DNA of 64,000 nt from Diadophis punctatus similis (lineage: Eukaryota; Chordata; Lepidosauria; Squamata; Dipsadidae): the NCBI GenBank assembly GCA_023053685.1, contig JALIGW010000016.1, positions 14,546,973 to 14,610,972 of the forward strand, in the 5' to 3' direction. The position numbers and the translations under genes are program-made. Shown here piece by piece: positions 47,014-58,569 of the stretch. Every line of letters begins with the position of its first letter. The first letter of the stretch is position 1. A model generated the notes under the pieces. The model saw only the letters and a list, made by a program, of their open reading frames with translations, was not told where the DNA came from and searched no databases.

Positions 47014-47164
47014 AGCTGCTGTGGCCTAGAGGTAGAGCTCTTGCCTTACAATCAGGAGGTTGTGAGTTCGATCCTAGGTAGAGGCAGATGTAAGGGTCTC
47101 CTGCTTGGGCAGGGGGTTGGACTAGATGACCTGCAAGGTCCCTTCCAACTCTGTTAATCTGTTA
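47014..47164 (+). mobile_element. tRNA-derived SINE with CR1 tail
   Basis: Head tgtggcctagaggtagagct with B-box-like ggttgtgagttcgatccta, then the CR1 3' end (gggggttggactagatgacc). It sits about 60 bp upstream, in gene direction, of the acceptor at 46952. Confidence 0.85.
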
Positions 47165-48119
47165 TGTGAACATTCCATAATTTCATAAATAAGTGACGTG
47201 GTCGTTGAGACACACCTGATTTTATGACTCTTTTTGCCACAGTTGTTAAGGTAATCATGCGGTCATTAAGCGAACCTGGCTTATGTTAAATGAATGTTGG
47301 AAGTGTAAAAAAAAAAGAAGGGACTTTTTTTCATCTATGGCAGTGATGGCGAACCTTTTTTGGTTTGCGTGCCAAAAGGGGGGGAACACGGGGTGTGTGT
47401 GTCATGCACGCGTCTGCCCACACCCATAATTCCATGCAGAGGCCCCTGCACATGCGCGCGTGACCCCCCTGCTCCCGGCACGCGATGGCACGCCTGTTTT
47501 TCGCTCTCCTCAGGCTTCAGCCTTTTTAGGAGGCCTTCCGGGGGCAGAAAATGGCCTGTTTGCCAACTTACGGTTGGACCAGAAGGCCCGGTTTTTTTGC
47601 TCTTCCCAAGCTCCAAAGCCTTTCTAGGAGCCTGGGGAGGGCAAAAACGGCCTTCCACCCCCCCCCCCGGAGGTCCTCTGGAGGCCGGAAATGTTCAGTT
47701 CCCCTTCAGTGGAGAAATTAGATTTACTTAACAACTGTTACTAATTTAACAACAGCAGTGATTCACTTAACAACTGTGGCAAGAAAGGTCGTAAAATGGA
47801 GCAAAACTCACTTAATAAATTTCTCACTTAGCAGCATAAATTTTGGGCTCAATTGTGATCATAAGTCGAGGACTACCTGGGTTTTGAAATAAGCATTTCC
47901 TATACAGATTTATGAAAATTACAAATCATACTTTTTTTAAATTCAGAAGTACATATAGTCTCTGAAAGTATTAAGAATGCCCTAAGAAATATTCTGCGAA
48001 TTGTTTAATGTGACAGAAAATAACTGGAAAGTACTCATAGTAACTATATAATCATATAACTAGCTATATGGTTAACATTAAATATAAATGAAATTATTTC
48101 CCCCCCCCTATTTTCTTTT
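47165..48119. mobile_element. Family A MITE pieces around a GATGGCGAACC hAT-type element
   Basis: 47165-47330 and 47703-47880 (ending aagtcgaggactacctgg) are MITE pieces. 47341-47690 is a truncated hAT-type element with GC-rich interior. 47881-48119 is unassigned. Confidence 0.65.
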
Positions 48120-49035
48120 CTTTTGTCCTGGATCCATTAATTATTTTGGGGAGTATCACTCTGATGATACTAAGCTGGCAGGAATAGCTAACACCCTGGA
48201 AGAGAGGCTCAAGATCCAGACGGATCTTGACAGACTTGAACACTGGGCCCTATCTTACAAAATGAAATTCAATGTAGAAAAAAGTAAAGTCCTACACTTA
48301 GGTAAGAAAAACCAAACGTATACATATAAACTGGGTGAAACCAGGCTTAATACAGTGACTGTGAAAGGAATCTTGGAGTCTTAATGGACAACCAGCTAAA
48401 TATGAGGCAGCAGTGTGCAGCGGCAGCCAAAAAAGTCAATGCGATCCTAAATTGCATTAACAGAGGGATACAATCAAGATCAAGTGAGGTACTAATACCA
48501 CTCTATAAAGCCTTAGTTAGACCACACCTAGAGTACTGCATCAAGTTTTGGTCATCACACTATAAAAAAGATATTGAGACTGTAGAAAAAGTGCAGAGGA
48601 GAGCAACCAGGATAATTAGGGGACTGGAGACTAAAACATACGATGAACGGTTGCAGGAACTGGGCATGGCTAGTCTAGCGAAGAGAAGAACCAGGGGAGA
48701 CATGATAGCAGTGTTATTAGAATATTAGATTTGAGGGGCTGCCACAGAGAGGAGGGGATCAAGCTATTTTCCAAACACCTAAAGGCCAGACAAGGAATAA
48801 TGGATGGAAAATGACCAAGGAGAGATTCAACCTAGAAATAAGGAGGAACTTTCTGACAGTGAGAACAATCAACCAATGGAACAGCTTGCCTTCGGAAGTT
48901 GTGGGAGCTTCATCACTGGAGGCTTTCAAGAAGAGATTGGACTGCCATTTGTCAGAAATGGTGTAGGGTCTCCTGCTTGAGCGGGGGGTTGGACTAGATG
49001 ACCTACAAGGTCCCTTCCAACTCTGTTAATCTGTA
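48120..49035 (+). mobile_element. CR1 LINE 3' part, RT end to tail
   Basis: Encodes SDDTKLAGIANTLEERLKIQ, then after a frameshift [20 protein letters not shown] and [20 protein letters not shown], ending in the CR1 tail. The longest CR1 copy in the window, broken by shifts, inside the HEPHL1 intron. Confidence 0.88.
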
Positions 49036-49108
49036 AATCTGAATATGTCACTTAAACCAAAGGTGACCCTTAGCATACAAAGAATTGCCCAGTCTGATCA
49101 ATACCAAC

Positions 49109-49248
49109 CTTGAAAATAAAGGTTTCACCATGAAAATGGACAGTATGGACATCAAGTTCATTTCCCATTCCTATCAGGTACCAATTTGTGTCGTCTCCTT
49201 CATTCATGATCAGCCCATGGAGATTACTAAAGATTTTGCCATTGATTG
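49109..49248 (-). CDS. HEPHL1: HEPHL1 exon, domain 6 with copper ligands
   Basis: Encodes [19 protein letters not shown], then [18 protein letters not shown]. The three His of HTVHFH match His975 (type 1 copper), His978 and His980 (trinuclear copper cluster) of ceruloplasmin. The Glu of GNELDVH matches Glu971, the fourth ligand of the domain 4 iron site. Acceptor: ttttttag before CAATCAATGG at 49248. Donor: AAG|GTTGGT at 49109/49108 (phase 0). A CR1 copy ends about 75 bp from the donor. Confidence 0.94.
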
Positions 49249-49259
49249 CTAAAAAAAAA

Positions 49260-49760
49260 CATGTAAGAGACAGATGTAAAAGGAACGAATCACAGATGTG
49301 AGTGTTCCTCTGTCACTTGAAAACATAACAGAGAATATGTGTAGCTTAGGGTTGAAATGAGAGGTCCTTGGTGCTCTCTGAGCTTGGCTGTTTTCTTGCA
49401 GACCGTTCATTACCCAAACTAAAGAAGCACAGGGGCTCACGTGGTTGGGATGTTGGGTTGGAGGTTAGCAAGCCCATGTTTGAGACCGGAATATGTGGGG
49501 GTGGGTGAGCTCCCGTCCTTCGCTCCAGCTCCTACTGAGGCTGTGAAAGGAGCCCCCAACTGGGCAATGGTGATGTCACTGGCTACTCCTTTCAACCCTG
49601 CTTCTGACATGAGTGCGATACGATCAGCCAGACTAGGTCACATCATCAGTGCTCAAGCATGCATCAAGCACTGATGATATTACCTAGTTTGGATAATGAA
49701 ATGTCTGCAAGAAAACAACCAAGCTCAGAGAGCACCAAGGACCCCTCACTTGAAACCCAG
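49260..49760. repeat. Dispersed element with inverted ends
   Basis: Left gtccttggtgctctctgagc and right gctcagagagcaccaaggac are exact complements, as are the sequences inside them (ttgcagaccgttcattaccc and its mirror). The loop contains tcatcagtgctcaagcatgc. One arm recurs at 42560-42635. Confidence 0.75.
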
Positions 49761-50331
49761 GATATGTTATCCCAGAGGCCTTGACTTTTGGAATTATTGG
49801 AATTAACTTTTGGATTCGGAGAATCCTTTGCATGAGCAGAATTCCCAGTCTTCTCTGATCACTCCATCCTTCCATTGTATGACTCCCCAAAATATACTTG
49901 GCTATTGCAAAAATTCTTTAAGCACCAGGTGCAACTGTCAGAGATGCTCAGATAGCCTCAGCTCCAAAGGAATTGTTGTTTCCCAATGAGAAATGTATTT
50001 GTATGCATGTTTTTGATCACCATATCTTCATTTCCATGATTTACTGCTAAGACAGCTCACATATCAGTGCATTTTGAGAATAAAATGAGACTCATGGAGA
50101 TTTTTCTTATTTGAATATTTTTTCCAACTGAAACCTTTCCTACATATATACTGGCTGAGGTGTTGCACCATGGTTGCTTAAACATGGTTAATAAACCAGA
50201 GTTAGTTAGGTGCATAGAATACCCACTCACAGGAATGTGTTACCTGAGGCCAGGCCTTCATTTACAGGCCCAGGAGCATCACTTCACATCAGTTTCCATC
50301 ATGTTAGAAACACAGGGAAACTATAGTACAG
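49761..50331. other. Unassigned HEPHL1 intron
   Basis: AT-rich, no element or exon recognised. Confidence 0.35.
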
Positions 50332-51430
50332 GAGTGGGGAACAGTGGCCCTTTTATGACTTGTGAACGTAAACTCCCAGAATTCCTCAGCCAGTCATGTT
50401 GAAGTCCACAAGTCATAGGGGCCATGGTTAAGGTGACCAGATTTTCACATTGGTAAAGCGGGACACCATTGACGGGGGGGGAGATGATCCACGCCTCCCC
50501 TTTCCGCGCCAGGACAAAAGACTTCGGGAAGGACTTTCATTACTTCCCGGATTTCGCTCCGAAACCTCAAGCTCTTCTTTCTTTCTTCCTTCACTTAGCA
50601 GCCCCACCACCCCGCTCCACACTTAAAGACCCTTACCGCTGCCATGGCCTCGCACGCTCAGCCCCGCTTGAAGGAAACAGCCAGAAATGCGCTTCCGGAG
50701 GCATAGAGGGAGCAGCGGCTTTGGCAGGTCTGGCCGTGTCCTTTCCCAGGTCTGCCACACGGGGGGAAGGAGTGGAGGCATGGGGCACCCGCCGGACGCC
50801 ACCCCGGAGAGAAGACCAGGCCCGGCTGGCAAGGGCTAGGAAGGATTTTTCCCGTGCCGCCAGCCAGCTTGTCCTCCGGGCCAGACGCAGCAGAGGCGAG
50901 CCCCGGCCATGGCAGCGGTAAGGGCTGCGATGAAGGGAGGGTGCACAAAGCTGCAGCTTCTGCTGCGTCTGGCCCGGAGGACAAGCTGGCAGCCGGCATG
51001 GGAAAAATCCTTCCTGGCTCTTGCCAGCCAGGCCTGGTCTTCTCTCTGGGGCGGCGTCCGGTGGATGCCCCACACCTCCGCTCCTTCCTCCCGTGTGGCA
51101 GACCCAGGAAAGGACATGGCCAGAACTGCCAAAGCCTCTGCTCCCTCTACGCCTCCGGAAGCCCATTTCTGGCTGTTGCCGTCAAGCGGGGCTGAGCGTG
51201 CGAGGCGCTGAACTGGGCCCTCGGGCACGTCGGAGCGCGGTGGGGGGTTTTCCCTGCCCGGCCCGGAACTGTTTCCTTCAAGATCCGCTCGAGGGAAGCG
51301 AGGCGCTTTGCGCAAATTCAAAAAGCGGGACTTTTTTGAAACGCCACGGGACACGGGACAATTTGTTTAAAATCGGGTCTGTCCCACCAAAAGCGGGACG
51401 TCTGGTCACCTTAGCCATGGATCTCCACCT
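50332..51430. mobile_element. 985-bp foldback hAT-type element nested in another MITE
   Basis: The inner element 50429-51413 has ends TAAGGTGACCAGATTTTCAC and GACGTCTGGTCACCTTA; flanks GCCATGGT and GCCATGGA are an 8-bp duplication with one mismatch. Its interior is GC rich and consists of two arms of about 250 bp, roughly 50636-50886 and 50959-51213, inverted to each other. Overlapping frames up to 177 codons on both strands reflect this symmetry and are not genes. The outer MITE starts caggagtggggaacagtggc. Confidence 0.85.
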
Positions 51431-51950
51431 CTGCTGTAGTTTAAACCCTAAAACAAAATACAGTTTAAAGGTAAAGAAAAAACCCCAAAATATTCATCTG
51501 AAAAACCTACTGATACTCTCCTCCACTGGCTGAAAATTCTGGTTTTGCCAACTATGTATGATGGTCCTTCTATTTTTAAATATTGTGTGGCTCCCAACCA
51601 CAACAAAATGGCTCTTGCCTTATATTGTAGTTTGCAACCAGCTACATTCACACAACCTATCCAACCCAACAGAACTAAACATAGTGCAACTTGCAAATCT
51701 GATCGATATATTAGGTTAAACCAAGAACATTTTTCTCAAGTTTATTCTAAAGGACAGAGTTCTTTTTAAATTCTCCTAAAGTTTATAGCAGCATAGTGAC
51801 CCAACAAGGCTGCAACACATTATTATAATTATGTTGAAAGTCGAGGTTGGCTTTGACTCTGGGGAAACCGCAGGATGGTGCAGAAACCTAAATAATTGAT
51901 TAAGCATTATATTTTTCAAAAATAATTCTCTAATATACTAAGCGACATAC
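51431..51950. other. Unassigned HEPHL1 intron
   Basis: No repeat recognised; a minus frame at 51448-51696 shows no family match. Confidence 0.35.
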
Positions 51951-52173
51951 CATGCTTTCTGTTCCCTTTCGTAAAATTACTGGTGGGGTTAAATTCTTCA
52001 GGGTTTTTGTGCAGATATTTGACAATGTTGTCATTTAAATACCAAGATTCATTCTCATCAAAAATCATAAACAGAAGAGTAAATTCACAATCAACATCAC
52101 TCCTTGAGCCGTTTTCATTTAATATCCCCTTCCTGCAAATTATAAGGGGTCCAATCAAACCACTGTACAAATC
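51951..52173 (-). CDS. HEPHL1: HEPHL1 exon, domain 5 to domain 6
   Basis: Encodes DLYSGLIGPLIICRKGILNE, then CEFTLLFMIFDENESWYLND, ending NFTKGNRKH. Two sequons are visible (NGS and NFT). The His at the end matches His940 of ceruloplasmin, a ligand of the domain 6 iron site, but the position of Glu935, five residues earlier, is Lys here (ESNKMH in ceruloplasmin, KGNRKH here). Acceptor: atttcag before GATTTGTAC at 52173 (phase 0). Donor: CATG|GTATGT at 51951/51950 (phase 1). Confidence 0.94.
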
Positions 52174-52229
52174 CTGAAATTAAAGAACAGAAGAAAAAAA
52201 TAGGACAAAGAATGGGTTCCTTTATTTGA

Positions 52230-52360
52230 TAGCTCTGTGTGGGTGTGTGGGTGTGTGTATGTGTGTGTAACAGTCTCTCCCTGTGTGTATATGTCTCTAT
52301 GTATGTACACACATATATATACATAGAGACATATACACAGAGGGAGAGACTATTAAATGC
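52230..52360. repeat. TG/TA-rich palindromic microsatellite
   Basis: TG-rich repeats lead into a near-palindrome (tatgtctctatgtatgtaca against tatatacatagagacatata). Confidence 0.8.
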
Positions 52361-52529
52361 AAGACTTTTAAAATAAGTGCAGGAATAATGGACCATGCCA
52401 AATAAATAATAAATAAATGGGTTCACACATGCAAATCTTATATGCTAAAAGCTGAAAAAAAGTTCATGCTTTGCTGACCTCCACAAGATCAGCTGGAAGA
52501 TACCTACTATAAAAACTGTTTGTACCTGA

Positions 52530-52992
52530 TACATATCTAGAAAGAGTGCAGAGAAGAGCAACCAAGTTGATTAGGGGACTGGAGGCTAAAACATATGAAG
52601 AACGGTTGCAGGAACTGGGTATGTCTAGTTTAATGAAAAGAAGGACTAAGGGAGACATGATAGCAGCCTTCCAATATCTCAGGGGTTGCCACAAGCTATT
52701 CTCCAAAGTACCTGAGGGCAGGACAAGAAGCAATGGGTGGAAACTAAACAAGGAGAGAAGCAACCTTGAACTAAGGAGAAATTAAGTTAGAACAATTAAT
52801 CAGTGGAACAACTTGCCTCCAGAAGTTGTGAATGCTCCAACACTGGAAGTTTTTAAAAAGAGATTGGACAACCATTTGTCTGAAGTGGTGTAGTGTTTCC
52901 TGCCTAAGCAGGGGGTTGGACTAGAAGACCTCCAAGGTCCCTTCCAACTCTTCTATTCTATTCTATTCTATTCTATTCTATTCTATTCTATA
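52530..52992 (+). mobile_element. CR1 tail with (ATTCT)n
   Basis: Encodes EERLQELGMSSLMKRRTKGD and ends in the CR1 tail plus about 40 bp of TTCTA repeats, a small tail-seeded microsatellite. Confidence 0.87.
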
Positions 52993-53340
52993 TCCTCCTC
53001 AAAACAATTCAGTTCTAACACATTCAGAAAATATGGAAAATTTTCAAGATATCCAAGGATAAATAGAGGAGAATTAAAAAAAAATCAAAATGGCAGTTAC
53101 AGACATATGATTTTAGCCCCACCTTTTTGAGACATACATCATGTGTGGCCCCAACTTTTTTTTAACATCCATTCTCTTCCCTGCCTCTCCAACCAAATGG
53201 ACACGCTTGAATCCATGGTCTTTCCCTTAATCACTTAGTCTTAAGAGATGTCATTTTTCACCCAACGTTTTAGAGGTTAGACAAAGTGAGAGGAAGAACA
53301 AATAACCCCCTACATAAACCCTGTATGATATTTCATTTAC
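52993..53340. other. Unassigned intron next to an exon
   Basis: No feature recognised before the donor at 53340. Confidence 0.35.
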
Positions 53341-53447
53341 CTTTACAAAATGCACTGTTGAATAATAAGCCCAAGAAATACAATTTGGATCAGAAACGCC
53401 AGGACCTGATCGTTCTGGAATTCTCCAAAGATATATGCTTGTTTCTC
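53341..53447 (-). CDS. HEPHL1: HEPHL1 exon, domain 5
   Basis: A short exon of 35 residues: [16 protein letters not shown], then [27 protein letters not shown] and WAYYSTV match ceruloplasmin domain 5 almost exactly. Acceptor: tgcatgcag before GAGAAACA at 53447. Donor: AAAG|GTAAATG at 53341/53340 (phase 0). Another frame is also open over this exon but does not match the family. Confidence 0.93.
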
Positions 53448-53514
53448 CTGCATGCAAACATTTGTGTTTAAGAAAAATAGTTTCGGGGAGAAGAGAAAAT
53501 TAAAATAAAGATGA

Positions 53515-54062
53515 TCAACAGTTGTGGGTGCTCCAAAACTGGAGGTTTTTAAGAAGAGATTGGACAACCATTTGTCTGCAACATGGTATAGGGCAGGGGT
53601 TGGCAACCTTAAACACTCAAAGAGCCATTCGGACCTGTTTCCCACAGAAAAGAAAACACCGGGAGACACAAAACCCTTTTGTCATCTCAAATGAAGACAA
53701 CACTGCGTATATCATTTTTTATCTTTATGCTATGTATAAAAAAACCTATAGTGTTTTGCATTTATGAAATCAATGACCTGCTACAGAGAAAACACATTTT
53801 TATTTCTGCATGCAACAAAAACATTTGGGACTCTGAAAAAAAAGATGGGTCAAAAAGCTCAATAAATCACATGCCGGCTGGTGTTGCACATTGGCGGTTG
53901 TGACACATATTTTGAGCAACAGGGAGCCGCAGCAGAGGGATGAAAGAGCCACATTGGCTCCAGAGCCGCAGGTTGCAGACCCCTGGTATAGGGTTTCCTG
54001 CCTGAGAAGGGGGTTGGACTAGAAGACCTGCAAGGTCCCTTCCAACTCTGTTATTCTGTTAT
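53515..54062 (+). mobile_element. CR1 tail split by a hAT-type element
   Basis: 53594-53985 is 392 bp, CAGGGGTTGGCAACCTTAAA to GGTTGCAGACCCCTG, with GTATAGGG duplicated exactly (53586-53593 and 53986-53993). The interior (agagccattcggacctgttt, gagccgcagcagagg) is Charlie-like. The CR1 pieces flank it. Confidence 0.9.
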
Positions 54063-54271
54063 CAACAGACCACAACTTTGGAGCATGCAGTAGCATGAAC
54101 ACAGCACCTATTTTCAATATCTTAAAGCAGCCGTGCATTTTCCTAGGGTAAGCACGGCAACCTCCATCACCAGTTGAACCCTTTGGGGAAGAAGAATCAA
54201 AACTTGTGCTATCTGCTCCTTAGCACATTCAGAAGCCATTTTGGGGGAATAACTGTACTACTAGTCAGTCG

Positions 54272-54548
54272 CAGGGGCAGGTTGCTCCCTAAGTTGCTCC
54301 CGGTGCTCTGTGCGTGCATCTCCATGTTTCGTGCGTGCGCGTGCACGCTACGCGCGTGTGCCCCCTCGTGCGATTTTGCTTCCGCGCATGCGCAGGAAGC
54401 AAAAAAAGCCCCAAAATTCTGAAAAAAGATGGCGACACGCAACGGACCGGTGAAGACGACGGACCGGTGTCACGCGCAAATTACGTAATCAGCCGGCCGC
54501 TACCGGTGCGGTAGAGTGGACCGCACCGGTAGGAACCCCCCACCACTG
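54272..54548. mobile_element. hAT-type element, GGTGGGTTCC family
   Basis: CAGGGGCAGGTTGCTCCC to TAGGAACCCCCCACCACTG. GTCAGTCG is duplicated exactly (54264-54271 and 54549-54556). Confidence 0.88.
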
Positions 54549-54671
54549 GTCAGTCGTGGGATGAAAGATGGGCAGGAAATCCACACTTTTCACATTCCAT
54601 AGGAACATTGGGGAAAAAAAACTTCTAGAAAGAAAGCAATGGGAAACCCCTTCCATTTTGGGGCTAAAGCA

Positions 54672-54760
54672 GGAATGGCCAAACTATGGTTCTTTGTGGA
54701 TCTGTGGACTTCAACTCCCAGCCATGCATGCATGAACCATAGTTTGGCCACCCCTGGGCT
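54672..54760. mobile_element. Short hAT-type MITE
   Basis: ggaatggccaaactatggtt and aaccatagtttggccacccc are inverted ends; about 85 bp, 105 bp from an exon. Confidence 0.75.
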
Positions 54761-54864
54761 AAAGCAACCAGAAAACCATGAAGTCATCAGGAATCAAATC
54801 CAACTCAGAGGATTTGCGTGAAAGTTGGCAGGATTGTATCTTCTGTTCTGATCCACCACTGTAC

Positions 54865-54996
54865 CTGGCATGGTAATGTGAGCTTTCGTTCCAGCATCTT
54901 CTTGTACGCCATGAGCTGATATTGAGTAGGGCCTACTGGCTTTGTTCTTAAACATAATTACTACCAAGTCACCAACTTCTGCATGAATGAAAGGCC
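54865..54996 (-). CDS. HEPHL1: HEPHL1 exon, domain 5
   Basis: Encodes 43 residues: [35 protein letters not shown] and THITMPG-like sequence (TKAHITMPG across the junction). AEVGD and RPYSI-AHGV are family signatures of domain 5. Acceptor: gcctcag before GGCCTTTC at 54996, completing the Gly codon begun in the previous exon. Donor: CCAG|GTACAG at 54865/54864 (phase 1). Confidence 0.94.
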
Positions 54997-56029
54997 CTGA
55001 GGCAAAACAAAAAACCACACACAATGAATATTGTATTTTTTTTAAAGACATATATGTTATTAAAATGCAGCAACTGGCAAGAGCTCACCTCTCAATCTAA
55101 AAAATGAGCATGAAATTAATTACACAATGATAAAAAATAATAATTCATAGATCAATATCCTGTTCTATTGGGTGTTTTTTTTTTAGCGAATAAGGTGTTA
55201 AAGTTAGAAGCTGCTCTCACTTGACTCTAAATGTTAGGCTACAAAATAGATCCTTCACTTTAAATGGCTGACTCTAGATGACAATACTTAAATTAATGTT
55301 TATAACACATTTTAAACCATGAAACACTACTTTAAAAATCAACATTTCTAGCCTGATTTGTCAAAATTTCTCTTCGTAAAATAATGTTTTACGTAAAATA
55401 ATAATTACATATATATTCAATCATGTTTTACTGTTTGTACTTTGCTTATAATCATATATGCTTGACAAATAAACAAATACAAATACAAATACAAATGTTG
55501 ATATGCTACTACTCCATCTCCTGGTGAGAAGCATAATTTGCAAACTGTCTATGCAGATTCTCAATCATCCAGGTCATGGTTGTCCCAAAGGTGTTTTTCT
55601 TTCAATTTATTTATTTATTTGCTTATTTATTTATTTAGCATATTTATATAGCAACCTACCTCACGACAAGCAATTCTGGGCACATATAACAATCAAATAA
55701 AACCATAGATACATAAAGGCAATCATTATAAAAACATAAAAATCATTATCACAAAGGAAATATTGTAAAAAAAAATAAAATATACAAAGCACACTGAGAA
55801 AGCAAAATATTAACCATACTGGAGCTATTTCAGAATGTCTCCGGTTCCCTGGAAGCCCCAGGCGCGGTAACAGAACCAGGTCTTAAGGGACTTCCAAAAT
55901 CATAGCAGGGATGGAGCTAACCTCAGGGGGGGAGGATGTCCCATAAGGCACATGCCACAGCGAGAAGGTCTATCTCCTGAGGCCATCCCAGGCAGATGGT
56001 GGTGATATGCTTTCCCCGCTAGTTTAATA
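54997..56029. other. Unassigned, then a dispersed repeat
   Basis: 54997-55480 AT-rich and unassigned. A caaata run at 55480-55498. 55600-56010 (tttagcatatttatatagca, ggaggatgtcccataaggca) looks like a dispersed LINE- or SINE-type repeat, class uncertain. Confidence 0.4.
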
Positions 56030-56445
56030 ATAATAATAATAACAACAGAGTTGGAAGGGACCTTGGAGGTCTTCTAGTCCAACCCCCTGCCTAGGCAGGA
56101 AACCCTACACCACTTCAGACAAATGGTTATCCAACATCTTCTTAAAAACTTCCAGTGTTGGAGCATTCACAACTTCTGGAGGCAAGCTGTTCCACGGATT
56201 AATTGTTCTAACTGTCAGGAAATTTCTCCTTAATTCTAAGTTACTTCTCTCCTTGTTCAGTTTCCACCCATTGCTTCTTGTTCTACCTTCAGGTGCTTTG
56301 GAGAATAGTTTGACTCCCCCTTCTTTGTGGCAGCCCCTGAGATATTGGAAGACTGCTATCATGGCTCCCCTAGTCCTTCTTTTCATTAAACTAGACATAC
56401 CTAGTTCCTGCAATCGTTCTTCATATGTTTTAGCCTCCAGTCCCC
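56030..56445 (-). mobile_element. CR1 LINE 3' end
   Basis: The minus strand encodes GLEAKTYEERLQELGMSSLM and on to LDNHLSEVV; tail at the left with AAT repeats. Confidence 0.87.
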
Positions 56446-57950
56446 AGTTTGAATGGGATGATGTCATCAGAGACCATTGGTCCTTCAGATAAGCCAATCC
56501 CTTCCCATGAAAGGTTTATTAATGGATATGTTCAGCAAGAGAAGACTGAGAGAACACCTGATAATAGTCTTCCAATACATGAAGGACTGTCACAGGGAAG
56601 AAGATGTGAATTTATTTTCTATAGAGCCTGAGGATAGAACAAGAATGGTGAAAAAAGTAAGGTTCTACATTTAGGCAAGAAAAACCAAATGCACAGGTAC
56701 AGGATAGGTGGTACCTGGCTCAATAGTAGTAACTATGAGAGGGATCTTGAGTCCTAGTGGACAATCACTTAAATATGAACCAGCAGTGTGCTGCAGCCAC
56801 CAAAAAAGCCAACGGAGACCTAGGCTACATTAACAGAGGGGTAGAATCAAGCTCACATTAAGTATTAGTGCTGTACCACTTTATAATGCCTTGGTAAGAC
56901 CACACCTGGGATATTGCAACTGATTTTGGTCACCACAATATAAAAAAGATGTGGAGACTCTAGAAAGAGTGCAGAGAAGAGCAACAAAGATGACTAGGGG
57001 ACTGGAGGCTAAAACATATGACAAATGGTTGTAGGAATTGGGTATGTCTAGTTTAATGAAAAGAAGGACTAGAGTTGACACACTAGCAATGTTCCAATAT
57101 CTAAGGGGCTGTCCAAAAGAAGATGGGTTCAACCTACCGTATTTTTCGGAGTATAAGACGCACCGGAGTATAAGACGCACCTTAGTTTTGGGGGAGGAAA
57201 ATAGGGGGAAAATCTGCCTACCAGGTATTCATCTGGCTAGCGTCCTTAGTCTGGTCAGCTTCAGCACATTATTTTATCCCCTGGTTAGGACTTAAAAAAA
57301 CCTTCTTCGGAGAAAGTAACAATGAAAGAGCCTGCAAGCCAGTAAGAGCTGGGAAGATCATTAGCACCTGGTTAGGGCTAGGAAAAAACTTTTTTGGAGC
57401 AAGTAGAGCAATGAAAAAAACCTTGCAAAGACTTAGGGCTGGAAAAACATTCTTCGGAGAGAGTAACAATGAAAAAGCCTGCAAGGTAAGAGCTGGGAAG
57501 ATAGTTAGCACCTAGTTAGGGCTGGAAAAAAAGCTCCGAAAAAGCTACATTCAGAGTATAAGACGCACCCAAATTTTCAGCCACTTTTAGGGAGGAAAAA
57601 GGTGCATCTTATACTCCAAAAATACGGTATTCTCCACAGCACCTGAAGGCAGGACGAGAAGCAATGGATGGAAACTAATCAAGGAAAGAATCAACCTAGA
57701 ACTAAGGAGAAATTTCCTGACAATTAATCAATGGGTAGAAGTTCTACAGACGAAGGGAAAAAATTCCTGAACGTAAGAGCTGCTAAGCAGAAGAACATCT
57801 TATCTCCTGAAATCATGGAAGCTCCATTACTAGAGTTTTTGAAGCACAGGTTGGATAACCCTTGTTCTGGGAGGGTCTGCTGAGTCTTTTTCAAGCAGGG
57901 GGTTGGACCAATGAAGTCCAAAGTCCTTTCCAACCTTATGATTCTATAAG
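56446..57950 (+). mobile_element. CR1 copy split by a family B MITE
   Basis: CR1 pieces at about 56500-57136 (RTRVDTLAMFQYLRGCPKED) and 57629-57950 flank 57137-57627, CCGTATTTTTCGGAGTATAA to ATACTCCAAAAATACGG, with TA on both sides. The CR1 is diverged and frameshifted. Confidence 0.85.
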
Positions 57951-58283
57951 AATGGCATTGCAGCGATGGTTTTTATTTTGTGGAAACAAATGGGACACTG
58001 AACAATGAACACCGGCACAACGATGGGAAATTTTGCTCGGTAGAAATAGGAAGTATAAGACAAAACAGAAAGAAAATGGAAGCTATTGGAATGGAGATCT
58101 GAGAGGATTTGTATCAACCATTTCTTATCCTTTTACATTGACGTTACACTCCTAAGCACACATCCCAAGGAATAAATTTAATTGAAATCAGCAGGGTTCC
58201 GCTTTGCAAGGAAATTTGTTTTTGCAATTGTTTTAAAACTCATGTGTCGAAAATATGCCTCATGGTTTATCCAAGTTCCTCAC
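57951..58283. other. Unassigned intron next to an exon
   Basis: No element recognised before the donor at 58283. Confidence 0.35.
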
Positions 58284-58423
58284 CTAGAATTTGCAGATGT
58301 TCCTCTTTTAAGGTCCTTTTTTTGTGCTCCATAAATTTTCCGTCAATGTATTCTCTATAAACCACCTTCTTGTACTTCGAACCTATCGTATCTTCAGCTT
58401 GGCTCACAAATATATGTCCATAA
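58284..58423 (-). CDS. HEPHL1: HEPHL1 exon, domain 5
   Basis: Encodes YGHIFVSQAEDTIGSKYKKV and on through VYREYIDGKF to EEHLQIL, the start of domain 5. IGSKYKKVVYREY and EEHL-ILG are near-invariant in ceruloplasmin and hephaestin. Acceptor: ttttcaag before TTATGG at 58423, completing a phase 2 codon. Donor: CTAG|GTGAGG at 58284/58283 (phase 1). Confidence 0.94.
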
Positions 58424-58569
58424 CTTGAAAAATAAGTAAAAGTATTAACAATAGTCATAGCTCTGTATAATAATTAATCATTTGTACACATCCACAGTCA
58501 AGAAGTCCTGGAAACATGAAATCACCAGATCAAGTCACTGAAAATGACAGAGTGGAAAATTTTATTTTA

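Noticed and set aside
47014..47100. Functional tRNA gene
   Set aside because: The tRNA-like head is followed without a terminator by a CR1 tail and has a degraded acceptor stem; it is a SINE.
50633..51533. Overlapping frames of 113 to 177 codons on both strands
   Set aside because: They lie in the inverted arms of one hAT-type element and mirror each other; no domain, no splice support.
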